Part shown: positions 46,021-54,544 of the stretch, piece by piece
How positions within the stretch are numbered: position 1 is the first letter of the stretch
Layout of the letters: each line of letters starts with the position of its first letter
From: Desulfosporosinus lacus DSM 15449
GTDB taxonomy: Bacteria > Bacillota > Desulfitobacteriia > Desulfitobacteriales > Desulfitobacteriaceae
DNA length: 64,000 bases
Direction of reading: 5' to 3'
Assembly (NCBI RefSeq): GCF_900129935.1
Contig: NZ_FQXJ01000016.1
Coordinates: forward strand, 1 to 64,000
The notes under the pieces: model-generated
Seen by the model: only the letters and a program-made list of their open reading frames with translations
What the model was told of the DNA's origin: nothing
Database searches by the model: none
Program-made: the position numbers and the translations under genes

Positions 46021-47088
46021 TTAATTAACCTCCAATTGGCCGGCTAATAGCCAAGCCACCGCATAGGCTGTTAAGGCATAGCCTTCCTTGGCGCCCGGAA
46101 TGCACTCCCACCACGGGATTGCTTCCCATTCTAAACGTCTGGCCACTTCTCTGAGAAGAAATGAACCCTGACTGGCCATGATCAGCCGTTTTGGCCATGG
46201 TTGCTCCAACCGTGAAAGGAGTTGCCAAACCGCATCGAGAACTTGCTGAAGTTGCTTTTCTTGGATGAATCGAGCAAGTGCATAAACCCCATTCTGACCG
46301 AATTCCTCGGGGTCAGAAGCAACCACACGCGCCAGCCGTTGAACACATGCCGCGATATCCCGCCCCGCTCCATCAGGGGTAGCGACATCATAATCCTCTT
46401 CCCTTATCAAGTTCAACAGCCGGTAAACATCAGCGGTGATCGAAAAGTATTCACTCGTCACCTTGCAGGGCAGGCCCTTTATATGAACATAATCGACAAT
46501 CGCTTGCACTTGGGTTCGCAGAACCCCTGTGTAGACCAGTTCTCCATATAATAAACGCTCTAGATCCGTACGCCCTTTGACCACAACCTCCCCTTGAAAG
46601 AGGGGCAAAATATCTGTTGTGGTGCTGCCCATATCTACAAGAAACGCCGCCTCATCATGATTGACCAGCGGACTGCGGGCCAAGGCGGTTGCACTGGCTA
46701 ACCAATTCGCTGCCGCCGCATCCAGTGGTTTCTCTCTCGTTTGAGACGGACTAACAAAAACCCCGCGGGTTGTCCAAACATAGAGGGGAATATCCCTAAA
46801 AACCTGCTCAACCAAATCCAGAATTGCCCTAACTCCTTCGGATTTGGACTTGAAAATGTCACACAGTTCGGCCGTCATAGTCAGAGCAACCCCTTGAAGA
46901 GTCTGGTCATCCCCCATTTCCCGGTTGTACTTGAAGGTTTCTAATACCCCTTGCAATCCTTCAGGATCTCTCCACACCTCATGATATACAGATTCCCCTT
47001 CGGCTCGCACAACCCGGCCATTTTGCATCTCCACCCAACACACCTTGGTATTAGCTCCGCCAATGTCCAAACCCATAAAAACAGACAT
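46021..47088 (-). CDS. mfnF: MfnF-like methanofuran biosynthesis enzyme
   Basis: A 355-residue ASKHA-fold (hydantoinase/oxoprolinase-like) protein: FMGLDIGGANTKVCWVE at the start, LVDMGSTTTDILPL near residue 155 and LIMASQGSFLLREVA near 310. In methanogens MfnF joins the aminomethylfuran diphosphate unit to glutamyl-tyramine, forming the ether-linked core of methanofuran. The gene starts 57 bases after mfnD and belongs to the minus-strand run. Assignment follows family resemblance plus the presence of mfnB, mfnD and mfnE beside it. Confidence 0.85.
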   Translation of the reverse strand: MSVFMGLDIGGANTKVCWVEMQNGRVVRAEGESVYHEVWRDPEGLQGVLETFKYNREMGDDQTLQGVALTMTAELCDIFKSKSEGVRAILDLVEQVFRDIPLYVWTTRGVFVSPSQTREKPLDAAAANWLASATALARSPLVNHDEAAFLVDMGSTTTDILPLFQGEVVVKGRTDLERLLYGELVYTGVLRTQVQAIVDYVHIKGLPCKVTSEYFSITADVYRLLNLIREEDYDVATPDGAGRDIAACVQRLARVVASDPEEFGQNGVYALARFIQEKQLQQVLDAVWQLLSRLEQPWPKRLIMASQGSFLLREVARRLEWEAIPWWECIPGAKEGYALTAYAVAWLLAGQLEVN

Positions 47089-47145
47089 TCTTTACCCCTC
47101 TCCTTCACAATGGGTTTTCGGATTTGCGCAGGTTGTTTTGCCTTA

Positions 47146-48177
47146 TTAACCCACTCGATAGGTATAAGTTCCGCTTATCTCAAGGGGCGCCGGTAAGCGC
47201 TGCTCCATACAGGTAAGCCAAAGATCCTGTGCTAGATTTCGTTTAACGACTTCTCTCAACGCGACATAGGCCACTGAAACTCGAGAATTGATCTCCATGA
47301 TCACGGGCCCGGTTTGGCCGAGGACCAGATCAACCCCCACAAATCCTGAAAGTCCATCCACCGCCTGGCAGGCACCCTTGGCAATATCAAGAGCTTCCTG
47401 GGCCTGTGGATGCTGATAAGGAATCGTAATCCCCTGGAAATAGAGTTCTTCATCCTCAGCTATGTGTTGACGATTCAAACTTAATGTTAACACCTGGCCG
47501 GCCGTGACAAAGCAACTGACGCTCACAGCTTCTCCTGAGATATACTCTTGTACCAGAAAAGGTGCGGGGCCTGAAACACCTTTAAATTGTTTCACTGCAA
47601 GGTCTAGGCGGGCAGAATCTTTGATAACCATAACCCCCTGCCCTCCGGCCCCAGACACTGGCTTAAGCACCATCGGCATGGGAAAACCTTCGATAATCCT
47701 GGTCTGCCAGTGAGGAGGTAAAGGATGTGTCAACGTTGCAGTGGAGGGAACAGGTAAGCCCTGGCTTGCCAATAACTTAATAGTTTCCGCTTTATCACCG
47801 ACCAGCGCCACCGCTTTGGCCGATGAACCCAAGACCTGCTTTCCTTTCCCTTCGGCTGCGCCGATCAGCCTGGCAGAAAGCCCGTCCGTTTCAGGCGCGA
47901 TCACTAAGACAGTGTCACACTCTTCCAACCTTGCCTCATATTGCTCAAGCCAGGTTCCGGTCCCCTCCTCACTCCAAGCAATATGTACCCCTTCGGCATA
48001 TGGGACTTGGACCATGAGATCCTTAACTCGAGGATGAAGGATCGTAGAAATTTCCAAGCCCGGGATCTCCATAAAATCACTCAGAACTGCGTTGAGCATA
48101 GAAAATCCCAAAACGGATAAATCTCCGTTATCGTCCATTCCGCCGGCAGAAAAAAACTCATAGATTAAAACTCGCAA
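47146..48177 (-). CDS. mfnD: ATP-grasp tyramine-glutamate ligase MfnD
   Basis: A 343-residue ATP-grasp enzyme. The N-terminus RVLIYEFFSAGGMDDNGDLS is the typical MfnD start. ATP-binding motifs are MVLKPVSGAGGQGVMVIKD near residue 170, PFLVQEYISGEAVSVSCF, GFVGVDLVLG and VIMEINSRVSVAY. I place the start at TTG 48177: AAGGAGG lies 9 bases upstream and family proteins begin there; the open frame extends to 48225. MfnD couples tyramine to glutamate for methanofuran. No tyrosine decarboxylase (MfnA) is in the window. It is divergent from mfnE across a 187-base gap, which likely holds both promoters. Confidence 0.85.
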   Translation of the reverse strand: MRVLIYEFFSAGGMDDNGDLSVLGFSMLNAVLSDFMEIPGLEISTILHPRVKDLMVQVPYAEGVHIAWSEEGTGTWLEQYEARLEECDTVLVIAPETDGLSARLIGAAEGKGKQVLGSSAKAVALVGDKAETIKLLASQGLPVPSTATLTHPLPPHWQTRIIEGFPMPMVLKPVSGAGGQGVMVIKDSARLDLAVKQFKGVSGPAPFLVQEYISGEAVSVSCFVTAGQVLTLSLNRQHIAEDEELYFQGITIPYQHPQAQEALDIAKGACQAVDGLSGFVGVDLVLGQTGPVIMEINSRVSVAYVALREVVKRNLAQDLWLTCMEQRLPAPLEISGTYTYRVG

Positions 48178-48364
48178 AAATCCCTGCCTCCTTAAACCTT
48201 TTAGCTTTGGCATAAGCTTTGGCAAATCACACGAATTCCTTTACAATAAGATTAGAAGAAAGATTGAGTGAATCAAGTCTAAAGAAACCATGGCCGGCGC
48301 CAAAGGGGGGCCGCCTTAGTTTAAATGACTGCATTTTTAAATAAAATGGCAAGGGCTGATTGTA

Positions 48365-49006
48365 ATGCAAAAACCCATCATCATCAAACTGGGTGGCAGT
48401 TTGATTTATAACGAAGGGGGCCAAGCGCTCCAGGAACTTGGAAACATCCTGCAAAGTTTGTCCGCCCAACATTCTCTGGTTATTATACCCGGCGGAGGAC
48501 CCTTTGCCGACAGTGTCCGCGACTATGGAGAACGCTTAAACCTCAGTGACCCGACCTGTCACTTTATGGCTTTGTTAGCCATGGATCAGTTTGCTTATGT
48601 CCTTCAGTCCTTTATTCCCGGCAGCAGATTAACTTACCTGACTGACCCATTATCTTTTCAGCAGGCAAGTATTCCCTCGAGTCCCCAGATCCTACTGTGC
48701 TCTCATTACCTAAGCCTTGTTCCACCGGAAGACCTGCCTCGCTCATGGGACGTCACTTCAGATTCGATCTCAGCCTATCTGGCCAAACAGCTGGATGCTT
48801 CCCTCCTTGTCTTGTTAAAGAGCGTTGATATTGATCCGGCGGTCAAAGAACCGGACGTTGATGCCTATTTTCATGAAGCTCTTTCACCAAATCTACCGGT
48901 TTGGTTTCTCAATGGTCTTCATCCCCAACGACTGGCCGAACTTTTAGAGAGCGGTTACACCCAGGGCGTCCATCTGGGTCCGAAGAGGTCTGCCTTTTTT
49001 GGCTGA
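48365..49006 (+). CDS. mfnE: aminomethylfuran phosphate kinase MfnE
   Basis: A 213-residue amino-acid-kinase-fold protein: IIIKLGGSLIYNEGG at the start, LVIIPGGGPFADSVRDY near residue 40, SDSISAYLAKQLDASLLVLLKSVD near 140 and a GVHLGPKR end. MfnE makes aminomethylfuran diphosphate for MfnF. It is the only cluster gene on the plus strand. Its last 98 bases overlap, tail to tail, the coding end of mfnB on the other strand, so the two mRNAs are complementary there. Confidence 0.85.
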   Translation: MQKPIIIKLGGSLIYNEGGQALQELGNILQSLSAQHSLVIIPGGGPFADSVRDYGERLNLSDPTCHFMALLAMDQFAYVLQSFIPGSRLTYLTDPLSFQQASIPSSPQILLCSHYLSLVPPEDLPRSWDVTSDSISAYLAKQLDASLLVLLKSVDIDPAVKEPDVDAYFHEALSPNLPVWFLNGLHPQRLAELLESGYTQGVHLGPKRSAFFG

Positions 49007-49745
49007 AAAGAGACTTTAGAACATTGACCCGCTGAGGAGTCACTTCCCCCCGCAAGCGATCCCCTCCACAGGCGGCCGAACGGACCCCAATAATATCGGC
49101 GCCAAAAGTCAGCAGAGATTCTATTTCTTCATGCTTCAAGGATCCGGCTAAACCGCTAAAAAGCTGACGATTATGACAGCTGACTATGAATTCTGCGATT
49201 TGCTGCCTGGATAAAACATTTGGCAGAGAAGTCCCGTTTTTCACAAACGTATCTATAAGGCATCCCTGAGCACCGCCTTCCTGAGCGAAAGCGGTAAATT
49301 CTTCTAAGGTCCAAGACTCAGAAGACAGGGTGTCTGCATAAGCCACGGCAACCACAGGTATCCTTTCCCGCTGAACATAGGTGATCCCTTGCCTTATTTC
49401 CTGAAGGGTTGAGACGATCTCTGCCCGCGTTGCCCCTGAGAAAAATGCTATTTTCAGGTAATCCGGTTGGAACTGGGCGGCTCCCATAGCGACTAAGGCC
49501 GCAGCACTGGGTTTTCTCGGAAATTCGCCCAGAGCCACACTGATTGGCTTTTTGCCTTTGTATTCCCGGCATATATCCGCAATGACCCCGGGGCGTGGAG
49601 CCCCTAAAGCCCCTTCTGCGGGGTTCTTAATATCAATGAAATCCGTGCCTCCCTCGAAGGCGGCATTCGCCTCTGCCAGATTAACCACACTGACCAAGAG
49701 CGCAGGGGCCGAAGCAAAAAAGGGGGAGGATGATAATCTGCCCAT
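48909..49745 (-). CDS. mfnB: (5-formylfuran-3-yl)methyl phosphate synthase MfnB
   Basis: A 278-residue TIM-barrel enzyme that condenses two glyceraldehyde-3-phosphate molecules into the furan precursor of methanofuran. The Schiff-base region FIDIKNPAEGALGAP, PDYLKIAFF, VVAVAYAD and CLIDTFVKNGT carry the expected lysines, and IIGVRSAACGGDRL is the phosphate loop. Family members are about 235 residues; here ~35 extra residues after LKSLFSQKRQ overlap mfnE on the opposite strand. The tail may be a late addition by loss of a stop. Confidence 0.88.
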   Translation of the reverse strand: MGRLSSSPFFASAPALLVSVVNLAEANAAFEGGTDFIDIKNPAEGALGAPRPGVIADICREYKGKKPISVALGEFPRKPSAAALVAMGAAQFQPDYLKIAFFSGATRAEIVSTLQEIRQGITYVQRERIPVVAVAYADTLSSESWTLEEFTAFAQEGGAQGCLIDTFVKNGTSLPNVLSRQQIAEFIVSCHNRQLFSGLAGSLKHEEIESLLTFGADIIGVRSAACGGDRLRGEVTPQRVNVLKSLFSQKRQTSSDPDGRPGCNRSLKVRPVVGDEDH

Positions 49746-49854
49746 GGAAACCCACTCCTTATGATTTATTCAATTCTAAGATTCCCTCTTCTCGAAACCA
49801 ACCCGAAGGTTCCTTGATAACCTGCTCCTATAAGTAGGGATTTCACTTTCTCGT

Positions 49855-50817
49855 TTACATAGTCCCTCTGTCCCGGCGGTTTTTCCCCCAAAACCCCAGC
49901 CCATTTTCCAGAAACAAAACAAAAAGGATCACCGCTATCAGGTCTGCCGTCGAGCCGGGGTTTAAGTGATGCCCATCTTCTCTTAACCAGGCATCAAACT
50001 CTGCGGCTTGTGTCCGTCCGGCATCTGTCCGGAACCCTCCCGCTTCCCAAACCCTTTGAGCTCTCGCTTGAACTTGTCTGCTCAAACTTTCCCCTCCTTT
50101 GCGGGCAATCAGCGTATCCGGAAATTGGCTTAAAAGGAAGAGGTGTGTACCTGCGGTGGCATCGGGTAAAGACAGACCTACCTTCAGCGCCTGTTCCAAG
50201 GCTGGAAGCCCGACCTTGAAGACCGTCTGAAACTGGTTCGCATATTCCAGGGCTACCATGTCCCGGTTAGCGGCTAAACTCATCGCTTCTAATAAAGTGA
50301 TATTCGGGGGATTTTCCTTGTAAATATCATGCTCTCCCGTGTGCCCCATGCCCGAAGGATTGGCGAGACGAATAGCCTCATAGACGTGGCGAGTATCTTC
50401 TGCCGTAAGTCCTGTGAGGACATGGGCTATCTCCCTTGCCCATCCTGCACGTTGGGACTCTTTTTTTTCCTCATCGCCCACCTTTTCCTGGCAGCAACTT
50501 TGTTCCATCCGGCTCCAGGCCATTGCCAAAGGAACCAAGAGTAAAACCATCCCTAAATTCGTATTCGTCGGAACCGCCTGGCGGGTTGCTTGGATCGCCG
50601 CTCGGATAGTTTTTCCTACCCCAAGCGTTCTGACCCGGCCTAACGGTTCCGCAATAGCCACTGCACTCAAATGGAAATCTTCAAGAGTACAGTCCTCAAA
50701 GTCATTTAAGCGGTTTACATTTCCCACTTTAGGCGCATTGGCTTCCAGAATGCAGGCCGCTTGGGCCGCCCCTGCAATATCCCAACGAAAATCTTCATAG
50801 GGCATTCTTTCTCTCAC
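49855..50817 (-). CDS. CitG-like (triphosphoribosyl-dephospho-CoA synthase family) protein of H4MPT clusters
   Basis: A 320-residue all-helical protein. Family motifs are ACILEANAPKVGNVNRL, TNTNLGMVLLLVPLA, SLAANRDMVALEYANQF and the terminal HHLNPGSTADLIAVILF, where HxxNPGSTAD is the hallmark. In citrate lyase systems the family makes a phosphoribosyl-linked CoA side chain. Copies in H4MPT clusters have no citrate lyase nearby, and none is here. A role in adding a ribose or phosphoribose part of H4MPT is plausible but unproven. It starts 3 bases after the RimK-like ligase gene. Confidence 0.82.
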   Translation of the reverse strand: MRERMPYEDFRWDIAGAAQAACILEANAPKVGNVNRLNDFEDCTLEDFHLSAVAIAEPLGRVRTLGVGKTIRAAIQATRQAVPTNTNLGMVLLLVPLAMAWSRMEQSCCQEKVGDEEKKESQRAGWAREIAHVLTGLTAEDTRHVYEAIRLANPSGMGHTGEHDIYKENPPNITLLEAMSLAANRDMVALEYANQFQTVFKVGLPALEQALKVGLSLPDATAGTHLFLLSQFPDTLIARKGGESLSRQVQARAQRVWEAGGFRTDAGRTQAAEFDAWLREDGHHLNPGSTADLIAVILFVLFLENGLGFWGKNRRDRGTM

Positions 50818-50820
50818 CCT

Positions 50821-51729
50821 CTAATCTTTATTGATCCCCGATTGCAGCTGACGAACCGTATAGTCTGCCAAGACGTCGGCAATCTTGACGGGAGTCACGG
50901 ATTGCAGACCGGTCCAGCCCGGAATCCCATTGGCTTCAATAATATAGGGCTGTCCGTTGCTGATCAGAATATCCACGCCAAGGTAGTCTGCTCCTAAGAG
51001 CTCCGCCGTTTTAAGGGCTAGCCGGCTCAGGACGGGATCAGGTTCCACGTATTCCGCGACTGCACCGCAGGCGATGTTGGTCTTCCAAGTTTCTCCGCGG
51101 CGACGCATCGTACTGATTACTTCCCCACCGACAACAAAAAGCCGGTAATCTTCATTATTATGCGGAAGAAATTCCTGTAAATAATACACATACCGCCCCA
51201 ATTCCAGGGCTCGAAAAACACGGTAAGCCACTTCCTGATCCTCAACCAAGACCATGCCGGTTCCGAGGGAGCCAAACAGAGGTTTCACAACCACCCTCCC
51301 CATCTTCTTCACACCCTCCATCGCCTGCTCGAAGCTTTCGGTCACGACGGTTCTGGGTACCGGCAAGCCCGCGTCGCCCAGCAAAGCTGAGGTATAGAAT
51401 TTATCAACTGTTTTTTCTAAGACCACAGCCCGATTAATCACTTTCAAACCAAGTTTTTCTAAGCGGTGCAGGACATCGACCCGATAAATGACTTGTTCCA
51501 AGGATCCGCCAGGCAGCGAACGAACAAGCAGAGCATCCAACTCCCTGAGGTTCTCTCGATACCCATCCGAACCCGTGATGATGGTTGCCGGCTCCGGGAT
51601 GAACGATGTCAGCCGTTGAGGGGGGACTAAGATAACCTCCGCGCCTGTGTTTTGCAGAGCTTTAGCTAAGGCCTGTATATGGGGGCCTTTTGCTGTTCCC
51701 ATAATTCCAATCCGAAACCTTTGACGCAT
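50821..51729 (-). CDS. RimK-type ATP-grasp ligase (MptN-like)
   Basis: A 302-residue ligase of the RimK group: RIGIMGTAKGPHIQALAKAL at the start, a GLPVPRTVVTESF linker, RVVVKPLFGSLGTGMVLVED near residue 140 (ATP loop), YYLQEFLPHNNEDYRLFVVG and ADYLGVDILISNGQPYIIEANGIPGW (as YLGVDILIS and YIIEANGIPG). In methanogens MptN adds glutamate to H4MPT to give tetrahydrosarcinapterin. Here it lies between the CitG-like gene and mch. A role in glutamylation of H4MPT or methanofuran is likely, but the exact acceptor is not visible. Confidence 0.75.
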   Translation of the reverse strand: MRQRFRIGIMGTAKGPHIQALAKALQNTGAEVILVPPQRLTSFIPEPATIITGSDGYRENLRELDALLVRSLPGGSLEQVIYRVDVLHRLEKLGLKVINRAVVLEKTVDKFYTSALLGDAGLPVPRTVVTESFEQAMEGVKKMGRVVVKPLFGSLGTGMVLVEDQEVAYRVFRALELGRYVYYLQEFLPHNNEDYRLFVVGGEVISTMRRRGETWKTNIACGAVAEYVEPDPVLSRLALKTAELLGADYLGVDILISNGQPYIIEANGIPGWTGLQSVTPVKIADVLADYTVRQLQSGINKD

Positions 51730-51761
51730 ATTGTTATCTCCTATTGCTAGTATTCTTGAGG

Positions 51762-52739
51762 TTATCGATATTCAAGTCCGAAGGATGAGGTTAGCAGATC
51801 AGGGCGGAGAGACCCGGCATGGAAGGAAGAACCGCTCTGTATATTGCTGAGCCACACTTCCGCCGGACTGAATAAGAGGGGATCAATGTCATAGAAATTG
51901 CCATACTGTTTAAATAATTTTCCAAACAGGTCACCATAATCGCGCGAAGCCATTGACGGAATCTGTCCCACTAAAGAGCTTAGCTTATCATCGTCATCTC
52001 GCAGATTATAATGAACGGTAGCGCCATAGAGTACTGCATCATTGGTTCGACCTATGGCACTAAGATCATCCGCCGCCACCGGCGGAATCGGGCAAATACC
52101 CCAGCCGCTTTCAATCGTTCCCAAATCGTATCCCAGCTCCATGAGCTTATGCAAACCGGTTTCCACAGCCCGAGCCGCAATTTGCACCGAGCCGGCCGCC
52201 GATGCTGTGGGGGCCACTAAAATATAGAGATCGGACGGTTCACACCTGCATTTCTCAACGATCATATCCACGGCAGCTTCAGTAGGGAGTTTGCGGCTTT
52301 CTAAGCAAAAAATGGCGACGGGGGAAGAATCCCTATAGCCTAGCTTGGTGAACAGCTCCTCTGTCTGAACCAGAGCACGCCCAGGCCCTGATCCCATTGC
52401 CGAGAACTTGTCTTTTTTAATAAACCAGCCGGCATATTGGGATGCCAGGCAAGCACGAATGGGATGATCAGTGACTACTTCAATCCCAGGCCAGCGTAAC
52501 CCGCCGAAGTCAGCCCACTGCAGCTTAACCTGAGCCAGACCCCCTAGACAGATCGAAGCAAAGGCCAGCCCTGCTTCCCACCCTCCGGGAACTTCTATAC
52601 CACAATCAATCACCGTGGCCCCCCTGACCCTATGGACAGCCACTTGAAGCTGTTCACGGCGAGCGATGAGGTCACGAACGATAGGGAGCGCTTGTTGATT
52701 AGGGCTAAGTTCTGGCTTTGTTATTAAGGGCAATGACAT
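51762..52739 (-). CDS. mch: methenyl-H4MPT cyclohydrolase
   Basis: A 325-residue cytosolic enzyme that interconverts methenyl-H4MPT and 5-formyl-H4MPT. Signature blocks are GATVIDCGIEVPGGWEAGL near residue 40, SQYAGWFIKKDKFSAMGSGPGRAL near 95 (as AMGSGPGRAL) and GICPIPPVAADDLSAIGRTNDAVLYGA near 235 (as PIPPVAADDLSAIGRTNDA). Length is typical of both archaeal and methylotroph Mch. Its start overlaps the end of fwdC by 16 bases, so the two are probably coupled. Confidence 0.95.
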   Translation of the reverse strand: MSLPLITKPELSPNQQALPIVRDLIARREQLQVAVHRVRGATVIDCGIEVPGGWEAGLAFASICLGGLAQVKLQWADFGGLRWPGIEVVTDHPIRACLASQYAGWFIKKDKFSAMGSGPGRALVQTEELFTKLGYRDSSPVAIFCLESRKLPTEAAVDMIVEKCRCEPSDLYILVAPTASAAGSVQIAARAVETGLHKLMELGYDLGTIESGWGICPIPPVAADDLSAIGRTNDAVLYGATVHYNLRDDDDKLSSLVGQIPSMASRDYGDLFGKLFKQYGNFYDIDPLLFSPAEVWLSNIQSGSSFHAGSLRPDLLTSSFGLEYR

Positions 52740-53608
52740 ATTAGAATTTCCCCCTTTCCTCCTTCGTTGGCGTCACCGCTGTAGCGACGAAAGGACACGT
52801 CTTGATATGAAGCAGGCAACGAGAAGCCAGCCTGAATAAGTTGGTTGTACAATAATCTCCAAAAGGGCAACTCATAAGTACAATTATAATAAAACGTGGG
52901 AAGCAGTTTTTTTGACTGCAGAAGAATCACGGTGCCGCGGCGCATGTTCGCTCCGACCCGAATCCCCGAGGTCCCTTGAATCAGAATCGTGCCTGCCATC
53001 ATACCAAAGCCTGGCACGTCTCCGCAATCTCCTTCGACCGCGATCAGCCCTCGGCCCATCCGCGCTCCGAGCATTTGCCCGGCATCCCCCCCAATCAAAA
53101 TCCTGCCGCCCGTCATTCCTTTAGTTTTACCCCGATAAGCAGAGCCCACAAAATGACCCGCTGAACCCTTAACTAGGATCTGCCCGCCTTCCATATGGGC
53201 ACCCAGCCAATCACCGGCATTCTCTTCTATTAAAAGGGTTCCCCCACGCATAAGCGCTCCGGCGTGAAACCCTGCTGACCCCTGAATCAGCATTTCCCCC
53301 GCGGCCATGCCCTGCCCAAGGCGCTTAAACTTGGAAAGGTCTCCCTGTAATACCAGCCTCGCCAAATTCCCTTCCCCTTTGTTTACTGAATTCAGCACAG
53401 GATCAGCAACTCCGTTTTTAGACTCTTCCAATGATGTAATCTCGACCTCAAAGTAGTCGCCAACCCTTTCTTGGCGGTTTCCACACCAAAGGAGCATACT
53501 CTTGATCTCCGGAATTCCTTTTTCGGTGACATTCTCGGGGTTAATAAGTTCTGCTTCAACCGGCAAAGAGGGGATTTCTTTCAGAACCAGTGTAACCTGT
53601 GTTTTCAT
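52724..53608 (-). CDS. fwdC: formylmethanofuran dehydrogenase subunit C
   Basis: A 294-residue beta-helix protein built of GxGxxG-like repeats: LGQGMAAGEMLIQGSAG, LMRGGTLLIEENAGDWLG, HMEGGQILVKGSAGHFVG, GRILIGGDAGQMLGARMG and VPGFGMMAGTILIQG. This fold is shared with the C-terminus of glutamate synthase and forms subunit C of Fwd/Fhc, where it supports the formyl-transfer machinery with subunit A. It lies between ftr and mch in the order seen in H4MPT clusters. It cannot by itself tell Fwd from Fhc; subunits B and D do that. Confidence 0.92.
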   Translation of the reverse strand: MKTQVTLVLKEIPSLPVEAELINPENVTEKGIPEIKSMLLWCGNRQERVGDYFEVEITSLEESKNGVADPVLNSVNKGEGNLARLVLQGDLSKFKRLGQGMAAGEMLIQGSAGFHAGALMRGGTLLIEENAGDWLGAHMEGGQILVKGSAGHFVGSAYRGKTKGMTGGRILIGGDAGQMLGARMGRGLIAVEGDCGDVPGFGMMAGTILIQGTSGIRVGANMRRGTVILLQSKKLLPTFYYNCTYELPFWRLLYNQLIQAGFSLPASYQDVSFRRYSGDANEGGKGEILICHCP

Positions 53609-53638
53609 GCCTAACCCCCTATCCCTCTTCTTTATTCC

Positions 53639-54544
53639 CTACCTTAAAATCTCTTGGAGATGAAAATGGTGTTTACCCAAACGTCCTCCGTAATTTCCTG
53701 CAGTTATCCTCTTTACGCCCTGCACTTGGGATGCAGCAATGATCCCCACCTGCATCGCCCGACTCACACTCTCGAAGGTCAGACCATCGATCACAATCTC
53801 CAGCACAGAATTGACTCCTGCGGGAAGCAGGCTGTCCAGACGTCCCCGAATCGTTGGACAATAAGCTGTATTCGTCGAGGCAGAAAGAAATTTATAGTTT
53901 GACCCAACCTGACTCCCACTGCGAACCACCCCGCCCGGAAAGGGAAGAATAACACCGCGAACAGCACGCATAGCTTCTACTGCGGCTTCCGAGGCCAAAA
54001 GGGCGGCCCCTGCGCTTTCAGCCAAGATAAGAAAATTCCCACCGCCAATCCCTTTGACCACCGAGAAATCTTCTTGAATCAGAAATTCTCCTTCCATAAC
54101 CGGAATCCGCCAATAGCGAACATTCCCAATGACCTTGCTCGCTTGATATCCATCCCCGAAAAAACGCAGTTTCCCTCCGATATTGAGTTTGCTTACAGCG
54201 TCATCTTGCCCCTGAAACTCTGGCAATTCCCCGTCGAAACAAGCTGAAGTAGGGGCGGTCATAATCGCCTGTCCGATACGTTTGATCAAGTGTTTTTCCA
54301 TGTCTTCTTTAGAGAAGGCAAAAAATAAGCAATCCAAGCCGAACCGGCCATCCGGCGTACTCACTGCAGGTCCCTCAATCCCAGCTTCAACTCCACACCC
54401 GATAACTGAGGTGGCAAAGCCGGTGGCCGCCAGGGCGGCGTGGCGAGCCCATCGTTCATTGACCGCGGTGACTGTTAATCTTGTGCCCCGCATGGTAAAC
54501 GCCTCGGCGAAGGTTTCTTCGATTTCTACCCCATTTAAATACAA
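53639..54544 (-). CDS. ftr: formylmethanofuran:H4MPT formyltransferase
   Basis: A 301-residue enzyme that moves the formyl group between methanofuran and H4MPT. It has the family start GVEIEETFAEAFTMRGTRL, a SVIGCGVEAGIEGP turn, the VVKGIGGGNFLILAES block and GSQVGSNYKFLSASTNTAYCP near residue 215. The length matches Ftr and FhcD. Its start overlaps the end of fwdA by 10 bases. In bacteria Ftr is subunit D of the hydrolytic Fhc complex; here it coexists with a separate FwdD-type subunit. Confidence 0.93.
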   Translation of the reverse strand: MYLNGVEIEETFAEAFTMRGTRLTVTAVNERWARHAALAATGFATSVIGCGVEAGIEGPAVSTPDGRFGLDCLFFAFSKEDMEKHLIKRIGQAIMTAPTSACFDGELPEFQGQDDAVSKLNIGGKLRFFGDGYQASKVIGNVRYWRIPVMEGEFLIQEDFSVVKGIGGGNFLILAESAGAALLASEAAVEAMRAVRGVILPFPGGVVRSGSQVGSNYKFLSASTNTAYCPTIRGRLDSLLPAGVNSVLEIVIDGLTFESVSRAMQVGIIAASQVQGVKRITAGNYGGRLGKHHFHLQEILR

